DNA of 64,000 nt from Rodentibacter haemolyticus (GTDB lineage: Bacteria > Pseudomonadota > Gammaproteobacteria > Enterobacterales > Pasteurellaceae): contig NZ_CP063056.1 in assembly GCF_015356115.1 (NCBI RefSeq), forward strand, positions 2,432,735 to 2,496,734, in the 5' to 3' direction. Each line of letters starts with the position of its first letter. Position 1 is the stretch's first letter. A program made the translations under genes and the position numbers. Shown here in pieces: positions 1-8,070 of the stretch. A model generated the notes under the pieces. That model was not told the origin of the DNA. It worked only from the letters and a program-made list of their open reading frames with translations, and ran no database searches.

Positions 1-858
1 ATGGCAAATGGCGTAGGTTAATTCACTTCGATTTAGTGTATAGAAATGGAAATCCGTTACCCCTTCGCTGGATAAAATTTTTACCATATCCATTGCTACA
101 CTTGCCGCAACAAGATTACGTGTGGCGGGATCATCCTCTAATCCTTCGTAGGCTTTTGTTAACCAAGTCGGAATTTTTACATTTGTGAAAGAAGCCATTT
201 TTTGAAGTTGTTTGAAGTTTGTAACGGGTAAGATACCCGGCACAATTTCAGCTTCAATACCAATAGAAGCACAACGATCACGGAAACGTAGATAACTATC
301 AATATCAAAGAAAAATTGAGTAATAACATGATTTGCACCGGCATCAATTTTTCGTTTCAAGTTGATTAAATCTGCCTGTGCGGATTTTGCTTCAGGGTGA
401 ACTTCAGGATAAGCTGCAACGGAAATATCAAAATCAGCCACAGAGCGGAGTAGCTCTACTAAATCTGAAGCATAAAAAGGTTTTTTTTCATAACCTTTCG
501 GCTCATCACCGCGTAAGGCAACAATATGACGGATACCACTGTTCCAATAATCCTTAGCAATTTGTTTTAATTCTTCCGGCGTTGCATCAATACCGGTCAG
601 GTGAGGGGCTGCGACCAACCCTGTTTCCTGTTTAATGGCTTTTACAATGCTGTGTGTACGATCCCGTTCGCCGGAATTTGCGCCATAGGTGACAGAAACA
701 AATTTAGGTTCCAGTACTTTTAAACGTAGAATTGATTCCCACAGCATATTTTCCATTTTTTCATTTTTGGGTGGAAAAAATTCAAAAGAAATGTTGATCT
801 TTTTATTAAAGTCAGCAATGTTTTGATTCAAATTATTGATTTCTTTTGCATAGCTCAT
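1..858 (-). CDS. metF: 5,10-methylenetetrahydrofolate reductase (partial, C-terminus cut by window edge)
   Basis: Reduces 5,10-methylene-THF to 5-methyl-THF with a flavin cofactor, supplying the methyl group for methionine synthesis in the cytoplasm. My translation from ATG 858-856 begins MSYAKEINNLNQNIADFN and contains the family blocks FEFFPPKNEKMENMLWESI, SVTYGANSGERDRT, HLTGIDATPEEL, RHIVALRGDEPKG and ANHVITQFFFDIDSY. The frame is still open at base 1, ending LTYAICH. Family members are about 295 residues, so only roughly the last ten residues are missing. A purine-rich ribosome site (AGGAAGAAAA) precedes the start. It is divergent from rplM. I saw no convincing MetJ box upstream. Confidence 0.95.
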   Translation of the reverse strand, partial: MSYAKEINNLNQNIADFNKKINISFEFFPPKNEKMENMLWESILRLKVLEPKFVSVTYGANSGERDRTHSIVKAIKQETGLVAAPHLTGIDATPEELKQIAKDYWNSGIRHIVALRGDEPKGYEKKPFYASDLVELLRSVADFDISVAAYPEVHPEAKSAQADLINLKRKIDAGANHVITQFFFDIDSYLRFRDRCASIGIEAEIVPGILPVTNFKQLQKMASFTNVKIPTWLTKAYEGLEDDPATRNLVAASVAMDMVKILSSEGVTDFHFYTLNRSELTYAICH

Positions 859-994
859 TTTTTTCTTCCTATTAGAAATTGAATGATGTTGTAGCTCCAA
901 AATAAAATAACTTTATGTATTAGTCAATTTGAATAAATTCATTAAATACATTAATTACACTCATAGATATATTATGAGTTTTTTGCATAAAAAA

Positions 995-1023
995 TTAGCA
1001 TTTGCTAGGAAAATATGTATAAT
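995..1023 (+). promoter_or_regulatory. Sigma-70 promoter of rplM-rpsI
   Basis: TTAGCA at 995-1000 and a perfect TATAAT at 1018-1023 are separated by 17 bp, directly upstream of the ribosomal protein leader. No other good -10 lies between here and rplM. Confidence 0.65.
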
Positions 1024-1159
1024 ACACCGACCCTGTAAATGCACGAATTCCCATCGTGCATTATTTTATCGAAAATCACACTCGAAGGGGTGAGGATTAA
1101 GATTAACGGTTGTGTTCAGAAGAACACTGGGTATCAAACTAATTTTTGGTAATTAATTA
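1024..1159 (+). promoter_or_regulatory. rplM 5' leader with hairpin
   Basis: The transcript would have a leader of about 130 nt. It starts with an 8-bp perfect stem (ATGCACGA at 1039-1046 pairing with TCGTGCAT at 1054-1061, 7-nt loop). L13 autoregulation through the rplM leader has been described in Escherichia coli. Whether this hairpin plays that role is inference. The remaining bases upstream (859-994) are plain AT-rich sequence in which I see no gene. Confidence 0.4.
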
Positions 1160-1588
1160 ATGAAAACTTTTGTAGCAAAACCGGAAACGGTTAAACGCGA
1201 CTGGTACGTAGTAGATGCGACAGGTAAAACTTTAGGTCGTTTAGCGACTGAATTAGCAAGTCGTCTTCGTGGTAAACACAAGGCTGAGTACACTCCACAC
1301 GTAGATACCGGTGATTACATCATCGTTATCAATGCCGATAAAGTGGCAGTAACCGGTCGTAAAGAAACAGATAAACTTTACTACTGGCATACCGGCTATG
1401 TAGGTGGTATCAAACAAGCGACTTTTAAAGAAATGATCGCACGCCGTCCTGAAGCAGTGATTGAAATTGCGGTTAAAGGTATGTTGCCGAAAGGTCCATT
1501 AGGTCGCGCAATGTTCCGTAAATTAAAAGTATATGCAGGTGCTGAACATCAACACGCTGCACAACAACCACAAGTTTTAGATATTTAA
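1160..1588 (+). CDS. rplM: 50S ribosomal protein L13
   Basis: A 142-residue protein of the usual L13 length, starting MKTFVAKPETVKRDWYVVDA. It carries the family blocks GRLATELASRLRGKHKAEYTP and GMLPKGPLGRAMFRKLKVYAG. It is an early assembly protein of the large subunit. It is the first gene of the universal rplM-rpsI pair, with 16 bp to rpsI, so the two are cotranscribed. The start is supported by position and by alignment to the family N-terminus, although the Shine-Dalgarno is weak. Confidence 0.98.
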   Translation: MKTFVAKPETVKRDWYVVDATGKTLGRLATELASRLRGKHKAEYTPHVDTGDYIIVINADKVAVTGRKETDKLYYWHTGYVGGIKQATFKEMIARRPEAVIEIAVKGMLPKGPLGRAMFRKLKVYAGAEHQHAAQQPQVLDI

Positions 1589-1604
1589 TCACGAGGTTCA
1601 GAAT

Positions 1605-1997
1605 ATGGCAGAGAATCAAAACTACGGCACAGGTCGCCGCAAAAGCTCTTCAGCTCGTGTATTTATCAAACCGGGCAGTGGTAAAATCACTATCAACCAA
1701 CGTGAATTAGACGTTTACTTCGGTCGCGAAACTGCGCGCATGGTGGTGCGTCAACCGTTAGAATTGGTTGAATTAACTGATAAATTAGACTTGTACATCA
1801 CAGTTAAAGGTGGTGGTGTTTCCGGTCAAGCGGGTGCAATCCGTCATGGTATCACTCGTGCGTTAATTGAGTATGATGAAACGTTACGCCCGGCACTTCG
1901 TGCTGCAGGCTTCGTTACTCGTGATGCTCGTCGTGTTGAACGTAAAAAAGTGGGTTTACACAAGGCACGTCGTCGTCCGCAATACTCAAAACGTTAA
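1605..1997 (+). CDS. rpsI: 30S ribosomal protein S9
   Basis: A 130-residue protein with the S9 hallmarks: N-terminal NYGTGRRKSSSARVF, central GGGVSGQAGAIRHGITRAL, and the basic tail ending RRRPQYSKR whose last residues reach the P-site tRNA. An ACGAGG Shine-Dalgarno sits 8 bp upstream of the ATG. It is cotranscribed with rplM and followed by a strong terminator. Confidence 0.98.
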   Translation: MAENQNYGTGRRKSSSARVFIKPGSGKITINQRELDVYFGRETARMVVRQPLELVELTDKLDLYITVKGGGVSGQAGAIRHGITRALIEYDETLRPALRAAGFVTRDARRVERKKVGLHKARRRPQYSKR

Positions 1998-2013
1998 TTT
2001 TTATTTTTATTTC

Positions 2014-2043
2014 AAAAAGCAGAGATCTTTCTCTGCTTTTTTT
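2014..2043 (+). terminator. Intrinsic terminator of rplM-rpsI
   Basis: AAAAGCAGAGA and TCTCTGCTTTT form an 11-bp stem around a TCTT loop, followed by a T run. It lies 17 bp after the rpsI stop. Confidence 0.9.
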
Positions 2044-2102
2044 ATGGTTCAAAAATAAACATATTCATAACATACTGAATATAAAGAGAAAAAAAGATTT
2101 TC

Positions 2103-2133
2103 TTGGCTTTTTTAACGCTATTTATGGTAAAAT
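2103..2133 (+). promoter_or_regulatory. Promoter of sspAB (extended -10)
   Basis: TGG-TAAAAT (2125-2133) forms an extended -10 element. The best -35-like hexamer, TTGGCT at 2103-2108, is 19 bp away, longer than ideal, so the extended -10 probably matters. Confidence 0.45.
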
Positions 2134-2187
2134 GCCAGCCCTTTAGCAATATCTATTATTTTTAAGTTTGGATCTTCGGAGGAATCA

Positions 2188-2826
2188 ATGTCCAATGCAT
2201 CAAGTAAACGTTCTATCATGACACTTTTTTCAAATAAAGATGATATTTACTGTCATCAAGTGAAAATTGTATTAGCGGAGAAGGGCGTAGCTTATGAAAA
2301 TGAAGAAGTTGATCCGCATTCTTTATCAGAGGATTTAATGGAATTAAATCCTTATGGTACTTTGCCTACATTAGTTGATCGTGATTTAGTGTTGTTTAAT
2401 TCACGTATTATTATGGAATATCTGGACGAACGTTTTCCTCACCCTCCGCTTATGCCTGTTTATCCTATTGCCCGTGGTAAAACCCGTCTTTTAATGCTGC
2501 GTATTGAGCAAGATTGGTATCCGGCATTATTAAAAGCTGAAAAGGGTAGTGAAATAGAACGTGCAGAAATTTTAAAACATTTAAAAGAAGAATTGTTAGC
2601 TGTTTCGCCTATTTTCCAACAAATGCCTTATTTTATGAGTGAAGAGTTTAGCTTAGTCGATTGTTATGTCGCGCCATTATTATGGAAACTAAAACAATTC
2701 GGTATTGAATTTACCGGTGCGGGCAGTAAAGCATTAAAAGGTTATATGGATCGCGTATTTAGTCGTGATTCGTTTTTACAATCAGTCGGTGAGGCCGCAC
2801 CTAAAAATTTAATGGATGATAAGTAA
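2188..2826 (+). CDS. sspA: Stringent starvation protein A
   Basis: A 212-residue protein with a glutathione S-transferase fold. SspA binds RNA polymerase and modulates transcription in starvation and acid stress. The N-terminal thioredoxin-like half shows IMTLFSNKDDIYCHQVKIVL, NPYGTLPTLVDRDLVLFNS and IIMEYLDERFPHPPLMP; the helical GST C-domain follows. A strong GGAGGA precedes the ATG. The stop overlaps the sspB start by one base, as in other gammaproteobacteria. Confidence 0.96.
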   Translation: MSNASSKRSIMTLFSNKDDIYCHQVKIVLAEKGVAYENEEVDPHSLSEDLMELNPYGTLPTLVDRDLVLFNSRIIMEYLDERFPHPPLMPVYPIARGKTRLLMLRIEQDWYPALLKAEKGSEIERAEILKHLKEELLAVSPIFQQMPYFMSEEFSLVDCYVAPLLWKLKQFGIEFTGAGSKALKGYMDRVFSRDSFLQSVGEAAPKNLMDDK

Positions 2827-3278
2827 TGGATTATAAATTCTCTCCAAAGCGACCTTATTTATTAAGGGCATATTATGATTGGCTCGTTGATAATGATTTT
2901 ACACCTTATCTCGTCGTAGATGCGACCTACTGGGGGGTGAATGTGCCGAGTGAATATGTGAAAGACGGACAGATTGTATTAAATCTTTCCACCAATGCTA
3001 CCGGAAATTTACAATTAACAAACGACTTCATTCAATTTAACGCCCGCTTTAAAGGTGTATCTCGCGAGCTCTATATTCCAATGGGGGCCGTGCTTGCTAT
3101 TTACGCTCGTGAAAACGGCGATGGTGTGATGTTTGAACCGGAAGCCATTTATGATGAATTAAATGGTGAGCCGGATACGGATCAACCGAATGATTTTACA
3201 GAAGTTGTAGATAAACCAAAAGCGGTGAAAAAGAAATCGATTACTAAATCGGCATCACATTTAAGAATTGTTGATTAG
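2826..3278 (+). CDS. sspB: ClpXP adaptor protein SspB
   Basis: A 150-residue adaptor that binds ssrA-tagged and other substrates and hands them to ClpXP. The folded substrate-binding domain covers about residues 1-112 (KRPYLLRAYYDWLVDNDFTP at the front; NLQLTNDFIQFNARFKGVSR in the middle). An acidic flexible linker follows, then the short C-terminal ClpX-binding motif LRIVD, matching the conserved tail of SspB. Start and sspA stop share one base (TAATG), implying translational coupling. Confidence 0.96.
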   Translation: MDYKFSPKRPYLLRAYYDWLVDNDFTPYLVVDATYWGVNVPSEYVKDGQIVLNLSTNATGNLQLTNDFIQFNARFKGVSRELYIPMGAVLAIYARENGDGVMFEPEAIYDELNGEPDTDQPNDFTEVVDKPKAVKKKSITKSASHLRIVD

Positions 3279-3479
3279 CGCTTATTTGAGAAACATATGG
3301 GAGATTACCAATACTTGCATTAGGGAAGTGCGGTTGATTTTAACTATGTTTTTTCAATAAGAATCCGCACGTAGAACGTACGTTTTTCGCTTATCCTATA
3401 AGGACTTAGACTTAATTTTCTTAAAGAGGAACGTGAAAAATTGACAAGCACTTTGTGGATTATTCCTTACATATTCTTA

Positions 3480-3535
3480 TAGCTATAAACTTTGTATAGC
3501 TAAATATCGTAATAGGCGTAGTCGCTACGCCTATT
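3480..3535. other. Two adjacent hairpins downstream of tnaB and sspB
   Basis: TAGCTATA/TATAGCTA (3480-3487 with 3495-3502) is followed by a perfect 11-bp stem AATAGGCGTAG/CTACGCCTATT (3511-3535) with a 3-nt loop. They sit in the convergent gap between sspB and tnaB. Neither has a clear T tract, so they may act as mRNA ends rather than classical terminators. The rest of 3279-3546 holds one uptake core near 3330 and no gene I can see. Confidence 0.45.
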
Positions 3536-3546
3536 AATTTAGGTCT

Positions 3547-4779
3547 TTATCCTGTAAAGACAGGTAAATAATTAAACATTGCTAAAAAATGGAAAAGTGC
3601 GGTCAATATCCCAAACAAAATAATAAGTAGTAGTAAAGGAGTTCCCCCGCATACAATAAAGGGATTATTTGTTTCTTTTTGTCTTACTTTATAGACTAAG
3701 ACGGAAGGAATGATGCAAGCCCAAATAGTAGCAATAGCACCGGCATAGCCAATAGCTTTTAAGAAACCTAGCGGAAATATGACGGATAATATTAACGGAG
3801 GTAGGAATGTTGCTAACCACGATTTTGTTCTACCGTAACGACTATTATCAAATTTAAATAAATCAGCCAGAAAATCAAATACACCTAATCCAACCCCAAT
3901 AAAAGAAGATAAAATAGCCGAAACAGAGAAGGCATTGAGAGCTTGCTTTATTGAACCTGATTCTATTGTAGAGCCGAGAGCATTTAAGAGAATTTCCAGA
4001 TTACCGTCATTCGCTATAATTTCTACGAATCGATCACGGGGTAAATTACCAAAAATGCTAAAAAGCCAAAGTAAATAGAAAGCTAAAGCGATTAAAGTTC
4101 CACCTAGAATCGTATACTTTGCTTTTTGTTCTTCACCGTAATAGGCACGCATTGTCGAAACCGAATGATGATAGCCAAAAGAGGTTAATACAACAGGTAA
4201 CATTGCTATAGCATAAGGCGCATATTGACTATTTTCAGTCTGTAGATCGAATAGCGTAGATAAATCAATATTTAACGTTAGTCCATAGCAGCTGATAATG
4301 AAAGTAATGCCCATAAAAATGATTAAAATAACGGAAACACGGTCAACTAGACGTGTAGAATGCCATACGAAGAATGAGAAAATAAGGACAAAAATAACTG
4401 ACCAAATTCTGCTGCTGAATTGCCCTAGAGAAATATATTGAGCGGTGAGTTCATCAATAATTCTACCGGAGGCAGTAATATAAGCATACAACAGAATCCC
4501 TCCAACAAAATAGACTGCCAAATTATTTAAGATATTAATTTTTCGTCCTAAAATTTGCTGTGTAACGGAACTAAAGGAAACACGAAGATCAAAATCTTTA
4601 TAGGCTTCCAGTAAAAGCCATCCTGATAATGTCATTATGCTCATTGTAAAAATGATGGTCAGACTTGACCAAATTGTCCAAGAGCCAGCCCCGGAGGTTG
4701 GTAGTCCTAACATTCCTGCTCCGACACATACACTGGCAATAATACAGGCTCCACCCAAAATAGAAGGTTTTTTCGACAT
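3547..4779 (-). CDS. tnaB: Tryptophan permease (TnaB, aromatic amino acid HAAAP family)
   Basis: A 410-residue inner-membrane proton symporter with about 11 hydrophobic segments. The N-terminus SILGGACIIASVCVGAGMLG matches the TnaB/Mtr/TyrP family signature; another conserved block is SFGYHHSVSTMRAYYGEEQK. It imports tryptophan for the tryptophanase encoded just upstream. The gap to tnaA is 88 bp and contains a paired-uptake-sequence terminator and, next to the GGGAG ribosome site, a 9-bp inverted repeat (4791-4810) that could limit tnaB translation. TnaB is preferred over Mtr because of linkage to tnaA. Confidence 0.92.
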   Translation of the reverse strand: MSKKPSILGGACIIASVCVGAGMLGLPTSGAGSWTIWSSLTIIFTMSIMTLSGWLLLEAYKDFDLRVSFSSVTQQILGRKINILNNLAVYFVGGILLYAYITASGRIIDELTAQYISLGQFSSRIWSVIFVLIFSFFVWHSTRLVDRVSVILIIFMGITFIISCYGLTLNIDLSTLFDLQTENSQYAPYAIAMLPVVLTSFGYHHSVSTMRAYYGEEQKAKYTILGGTLIALAFYLLWLFSIFGNLPRDRFVEIIANDGNLEILLNALGSTIESGSIKQALNAFSVSAILSSFIGVGLGVFDFLADLFKFDNSRYGRTKSWLATFLPPLILSVIFPLGFLKAIGYAGAIATIWACIIPSVLVYKVRQKETNNPFIVCGGTPLLLLIILFGILTALFHFLAMFNYLPVFTG

Positions 4780-4835
4780 AGAAACTCCCTATCTATGCTA
4801 AAGCATAGATATTAGATATTTGCGGAATAATAAAA

Positions 4836-4859
4836 AACCGCACTTCATAAAGTGCGGTT
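4836..4859 (-). terminator. Inverted uptake-sequence pair acting as terminator between tnaA and tnaB
   Basis: AACCGCACTT (4836-4845) and AAGTGCGGTT (4850-4859) form a 10-bp stem with a CATA loop. Read on the minus strand it is followed by a T-rich run. Inverted uptake-sequence pairs are known to serve as terminators in Haemophilus. Here it should attenuate, not abolish, readthrough into tnaB. Confidence 0.7.
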
Positions 4860-4867
4860 GATATTTA

Positions 4868-6283
4868 TTAAATTTCTTTTAAACGAGCAGTGAAATGGCG
4901 CAATACTTTAGGTTCATAAGTAAAGGTTAAGCCTTTAATACTTTTTGCATTTTCTTTCACTTTCGCAAAAGCCTCAATAATAAAATCCATATGGGTTTGC
5001 GTATAGGTTGCTCGAGGAACGGTTAAGCGTAATAATTCTGCCGGACAGGGTAATTGTAATCCTGTTTTTGGATCGCGCCCTAATAAAAATGAACCAATCT
5101 CAACCGCCCTTATTCCTGCCACTTTGTAGAGTTCACAAGAAAGAGCTTGTGCGGGAAATTGATCAGCAGGAATATGCGGTAGTAATTTACCGGCATCAAC
5201 AAAGGCTGCGTGCCCTCCAGGTTGCTGGCAAGCTACGCCAATTTTTTCTAACCCATTTACCAAATATTCAATTTGACTAATACGATAAGCCAACCAGTCT
5301 TGACGCATACCATCACGTAAACCAACAGCCAAGCGTTCCATGGCACCACCTTCCAAGCCTCCGTAAGTCGGAAACCCTTCTTGTACAACACATAATGTTC
5401 TACATTCGTTATAAACATCTTCCATAGTACTGTCTTTAAAGCATAATAAACCTCCCATTTGTACCATCGCATCTTTTTTAGCTGACATCGCTAATACATC
5501 AGCATAACGATATGATTCATAGGTAATCTGTTCTATACTCCAGTTTTGATATCCTTTTTCTCGTTGTTGAATAAAATAGGCATTCTCGGCAAAACGGGCT
5601 GAATCCATAATAACCGGAATATCGTATTTTTTAGCAATTTCATACATACCTTTCATATTTTCAATGGAAACCGGTTGACCTCCAGCTGAGTTACAGGTAA
5701 TTGTACAAACAATATAAGGAACGTTTTCAGCACCTACTGATAAAATACCTTGTTCTAGTTTTTCTAAATCAAAGTTACCCTTAAAATCGTAATTAATGCT
5801 TGTATCAAAGGCTTCTTTAGTATAGGTATTGCAAACAGCTGCACCATTAATCTGGCTATGTCCTTGCGTTGTGTCAAAAAAATAGTTAGAAAATACCGTC
5901 ATTTTTTTTCTATCCAAACCTTTTTCCTGTTCCCGTTTTTTGATTAATACAGGAATATAGATTTGTTCGGCACCACGTCCTTGGTGAGTTGGTATTGTAT
6001 ATTCGTAACCAAAAATTTCTTTGACAGTATTAGCTAAGGCGTAATAACTGCGACTACCGCTATAAGCTTCATCACCTCTAAGCATTGCAGCCTGCATATC
6101 TTGCGTTATTGCACCGGTACCGCTATCAGTTAATAAGTCAATGAATACATCTTCGCTATCTAATAAAAATGGATTCATTCCGGCATTTAATATTGCTTGG
6201 GCACGATATTCTATTGTTGTTCTTTTAACCGGTTCAATGACACGAATACGGAAAGGTTCTGGTAAATGTTTAAAATTTTGCAT
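4868..6283 (-). CDS. tnaA: Tryptophanase
   Basis: A 471-residue pyridoxal-phosphate enzyme that splits L-tryptophan into indole, pyruvate and ammonia. The PLP-binding lysine lies in SAKKDAMVQMGG, around residue 270. Other family blocks are LLTDSGTGAITQDMQAAMLR, YTIPTHQGRGAEQIY and GHSQINGAAVCNTYTKEAFD. Length equals the family norm. An AAGGA ribosome site precedes the ATG. It follows the TnaC leader by 176 nt and precedes tnaB, giving the standard tnaC-tnaA-tnaB order. Confidence 0.98.
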   Translation of the reverse strand: MQNFKHLPEPFRIRVIEPVKRTTIEYRAQAILNAGMNPFLLDSEDVFIDLLTDSGTGAITQDMQAAMLRGDEAYSGSRSYYALANTVKEIFGYEYTIPTHQGRGAEQIYIPVLIKKREQEKGLDRKKMTVFSNYFFDTTQGHSQINGAAVCNTYTKEAFDTSINYDFKGNFDLEKLEQGILSVGAENVPYIVCTITCNSAGGQPVSIENMKGMYEIAKKYDIPVIMDSARFAENAYFIQQREKGYQNWSIEQITYESYRYADVLAMSAKKDAMVQMGGLLCFKDSTMEDVYNECRTLCVVQEGFPTYGGLEGGAMERLAVGLRDGMRQDWLAYRISQIEYLVNGLEKIGVACQQPGGHAAFVDAGKLLPHIPADQFPAQALSCELYKVAGIRAVEIGSFLLGRDPKTGLQLPCPAELLRLTVPRATYTQTHMDFIIEAFAKVKENAKSIKGLTFTYEPKVLRHFTARLKEI

Positions 6284-6459
6284 AATAAAATCCTTAATTT
6301 AATTAAAAAAGAGACGTAGCACTTTTGTCAAACAATAAAAGTGATCATTAAATAAATACAGGGGTATTTCATCGCAAGAAAAAAACTACTAAATTGTTCG
6401 TATTAATTTAGCTTATAAAGATACTTGCTATGAAGGCAAATAGGGGAGATAAGAAAATT

Positions 6460-6531
6460 TTATGGAAAATAGAAACGGAGTTTAGGATCGATAACGAACC
6501 AAGAGCGAGTAAGTAGGATTAAAGTAAACAT
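6460..6531 (-). CDS. tnaC: Tryptophanase operon leader peptide TnaC
   Basis: A 23-codon open frame (ATG at 6531-6529, TAA at 6462-6460) begins MFTLILLTRSWFVID and ends FYFP followed by stop. It keeps the features known for Escherichia coli TnaC: a single Trp at position 11 (12 in E. coli), the following F-x-I-D, and a Pro as the last codon. Those residues stall the ribosome at the stop codon when tryptophan is high and so block Rho. An AGG precedes the start. Downstream, the minus strand is C-rich (TCTCCCCTATTTGCC), as expected of a Rho loading region. Confidence 0.85.
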   Translation of the reverse strand: MFTLILLTRSWFVIDPKLRFYFP

Positions 6532-6601
6532 AAATTTACCTATATTGTGTAATAGTTGATAGAAATACAACCACCGATTGATATAAAAATATATCCTCAA
6601 C

Positions 6602-6630
6602 ACCATATCAATATAATTAATTATTGTCAT
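6602..6630 (-). promoter_or_regulatory. Promoter of tnaCAB
   Basis: On the minus strand ATGACA (6630-6625) and TATGGT (6607-6602) are separated by 17 bp. The predicted start of transcription near 6595 puts the CRP site about 60 bp upstream, a class I activation distance. Confidence 0.6.
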
Positions 6631-6644
6631 TTTATTTTTATTAA

Positions 6645-6666
6645 ATTTGTGATGGGTGTCACATTT
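6645..6666 (-). promoter_or_regulatory. CRP site of tnaCAB
   Basis: TGTGA-TGGGTG-TCACA at 6648-6663 matches both CRP half-sites perfectly (TGTGA-N6-TCACA) and is flanked by A/T runs. CRP dependence of tna is established in E. coli. Confidence 0.8.
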
Positions 6667-6789
6667 AATTTTTATGGTAACTAATTTTAATTGATCTATT
6701 TTTCCTATAATTAAAAGCAAAAAATAAATCACTCCAAAATAGTAAAGAAATTTAAGGTAGAGTTACAGAAATGCTTTTACCCGCAGAAT

Positions 6790-6955
6790 TATAATGTCGG
6801 CATACTGAAATCGACCTTCTACAAGGTGAAGAGCAATCCGTTACAACGATTTTTATCTTTGTATAAAATATCTGCGGTACGTCCCATATCCATTCTATGT
6901 CCAGTGTGTGAAATGTTTCCGGTCAGTCAAAACAACAAAATGCCATTGAAGCAAG
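6790..6955 (-). pseudogene. Decayed 3' end of an mmsA/iolA-like gene
   Basis: Read on the minus strand this segment resembles the last ~165 bases of the intact mmsA at 20250-20420, without an open frame. Shared runs on the plus strand include GGCATACTGAAA near 6799, TTTGTATAAAA near 6857 (TTCGTATAAAA in mmsA), CCCATATCCATTC near 6884 (TCCATATACATTC), GAAATGTTTCC near 6910 and AAAATGCCATTG near 6938, all in the same order and spacing. The plus-strand open frame across it is a shadow. It is a remnant of a second semialdehyde dehydrogenase at the opposite border of the inositol cluster. Confidence 0.75.
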
Positions 6956-7008
6956 AATTGACACAAGGTAATCTTCTCGTTATCACTAGACTTTTGTTTG
7001 ATTATAAT

Positions 7009-7045
7009 AAAATATCCCGTAAAAAAGATTTCTACGGGATATTTT
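7009..7045 (-). terminator. Terminator of iolD-iolE-iolG
   Basis: AAAATATCCCGTA (7009-7021) pairs with TACGGGATATTTT (7033-7045), a 13-bp stem with an 11-nt loop, ending 12 bp beyond the iolG stop. T tracts occur on both sides, so it can work in both directions. Confidence 0.88.
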
Positions 7046-7057
7046 TAGTTTTAAAAC

Positions 7058-8068
7058 TTATACTATTTCATTTAATTTTACCGGACGCCCTTCATCTAAG
7101 GAACGTTTTGCCGCAATGGCGATTAAGACGGGTTGTAAGCCGTCATTGCCGTTTACCGGCGTAGGGGTATCATTAATGATTGCATCAATAAAACATTGCA
7201 TTTCGTCGGCGAAAGATTGCATATAGCGTTCTAAGAAAAAATACTTCGGTTTTTCCGCGATGACTCCTTGTGCACAAGAATAAATCGCCGTTGAATCCGT
7301 ATCATTACGGGTTTGCACTGTACCCTTAGAACCGAAGACTTCCGCACGTTGATCGTAGCCATATACTGCTTTACGACTGTTATCAATAACGCCAATAGCA
7401 CCATTTGCTAATTTTAGGGTAATGACTGCGGTATCAATATCACCTGCTTTACCAATTTCAGGATTCACCAATACTCCGCCACAGGCATAAACTTCGGTCA
7501 CTTCGCTGCCGGATAAATAACGAATCATATCAAAATCGTGAATGGTCATATCAAAGAACATTCCGCCGGATACTTTAACATACTCAATCGGTGGGGCATC
7601 AGGATCTCTTGAGGTTACCCGAATAATATGCGGTTCACCAATATCGCCTGCCAAAACACGCTCTTTAATCGCTTTAAAGTTATGATCGAAACGGCGGTTA
7701 AAGCCGACTTGGAATTTCACATTGGCTTTTTCTACTTCGGATAATACTTCCTTAATTTTCTCAATATCCGAATCAATCGGTTTTTCACAGAAGATATGTT
7801 TACCGGCTTGAGCCGCTTCAATGGAAATTAGTGCGTGGGTATTAGTTGAAGAACAAACCAGTACGGCATCAATGTCAGGATCTTGCAAAATAGCTTGGTA
7901 ATCAGTATAAATCTGAGGGATACCTTTTGATTTTGCCCAAATTATTAATTCGTCAGTGACATTAACATCAGAAATGGCTTTGATTTCAGCTCCTTTGACA
8001 TATTTCGTTAAACTTTCGGCGTGTACTCGTCCGATTCGGCCGGCTCCGATAATTCCAATTTTAATCAT
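7058..8068 (-). CDS. iolG: Myo-inositol 2-dehydrogenase
   Basis: A 336-residue NAD-dependent enzyme of the Gfo/Idh/MocA family that oxidises myo-inositol to 2-keto-myo-inositol, the first catabolic step. The Rossmann motif GIIGAGRIGRVHAESL is at the N-terminus. EKP (in HIFCEKPIDSD, near residue 97) supplies the catalytic lysine. MFFDMTIHDFDMIRYLSGS carries the conserved Asp/His pair. It is the last gene of the minus-strand operon iolD-iolE-iolG, 2 bp after iolE. The other Gfo/Idh/MocA gene at 18981-20120 is less typical, so I assign IolG here. Confidence 0.93.
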   Translation of the reverse strand: MIKIGIIGAGRIGRVHAESLTKYVKGAEIKAISDVNVTDELIIWAKSKGIPQIYTDYQAILQDPDIDAVLVCSSTNTHALISIEAAQAGKHIFCEKPIDSDIEKIKEVLSEVEKANVKFQVGFNRRFDHNFKAIKERVLAGDIGEPHIIRVTSRDPDAPPIEYVKVSGGMFFDMTIHDFDMIRYLSGSEVTEVYACGGVLVNPEIGKAGDIDTAVITLKLANGAIGVIDNSRKAVYGYDQRAEVFGSKGTVQTRNDTDSTAIYSCAQGVIAEKPKYFFLERYMQSFADEMQCFIDAIINDTPTPVNGNDGLQPVLIAIAAKRSLDEGRPVKLNEIV

Positions 8069-8070
8069 GG

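Noticed and set aside
6532..6732. N-terminal two thirds of a 90-codon minus-strand frame upstream of tnaA
   Set aside because: It covers the tna promoter and most of the region up to the CRP site; only the last 23 codons look like a gene (TnaC).
6826..7164. 112-codon plus-strand frame
   Set aside because: It overlaps the decayed mmsA segment and the 3' end of iolG in antisense; no family features or ribosome site.
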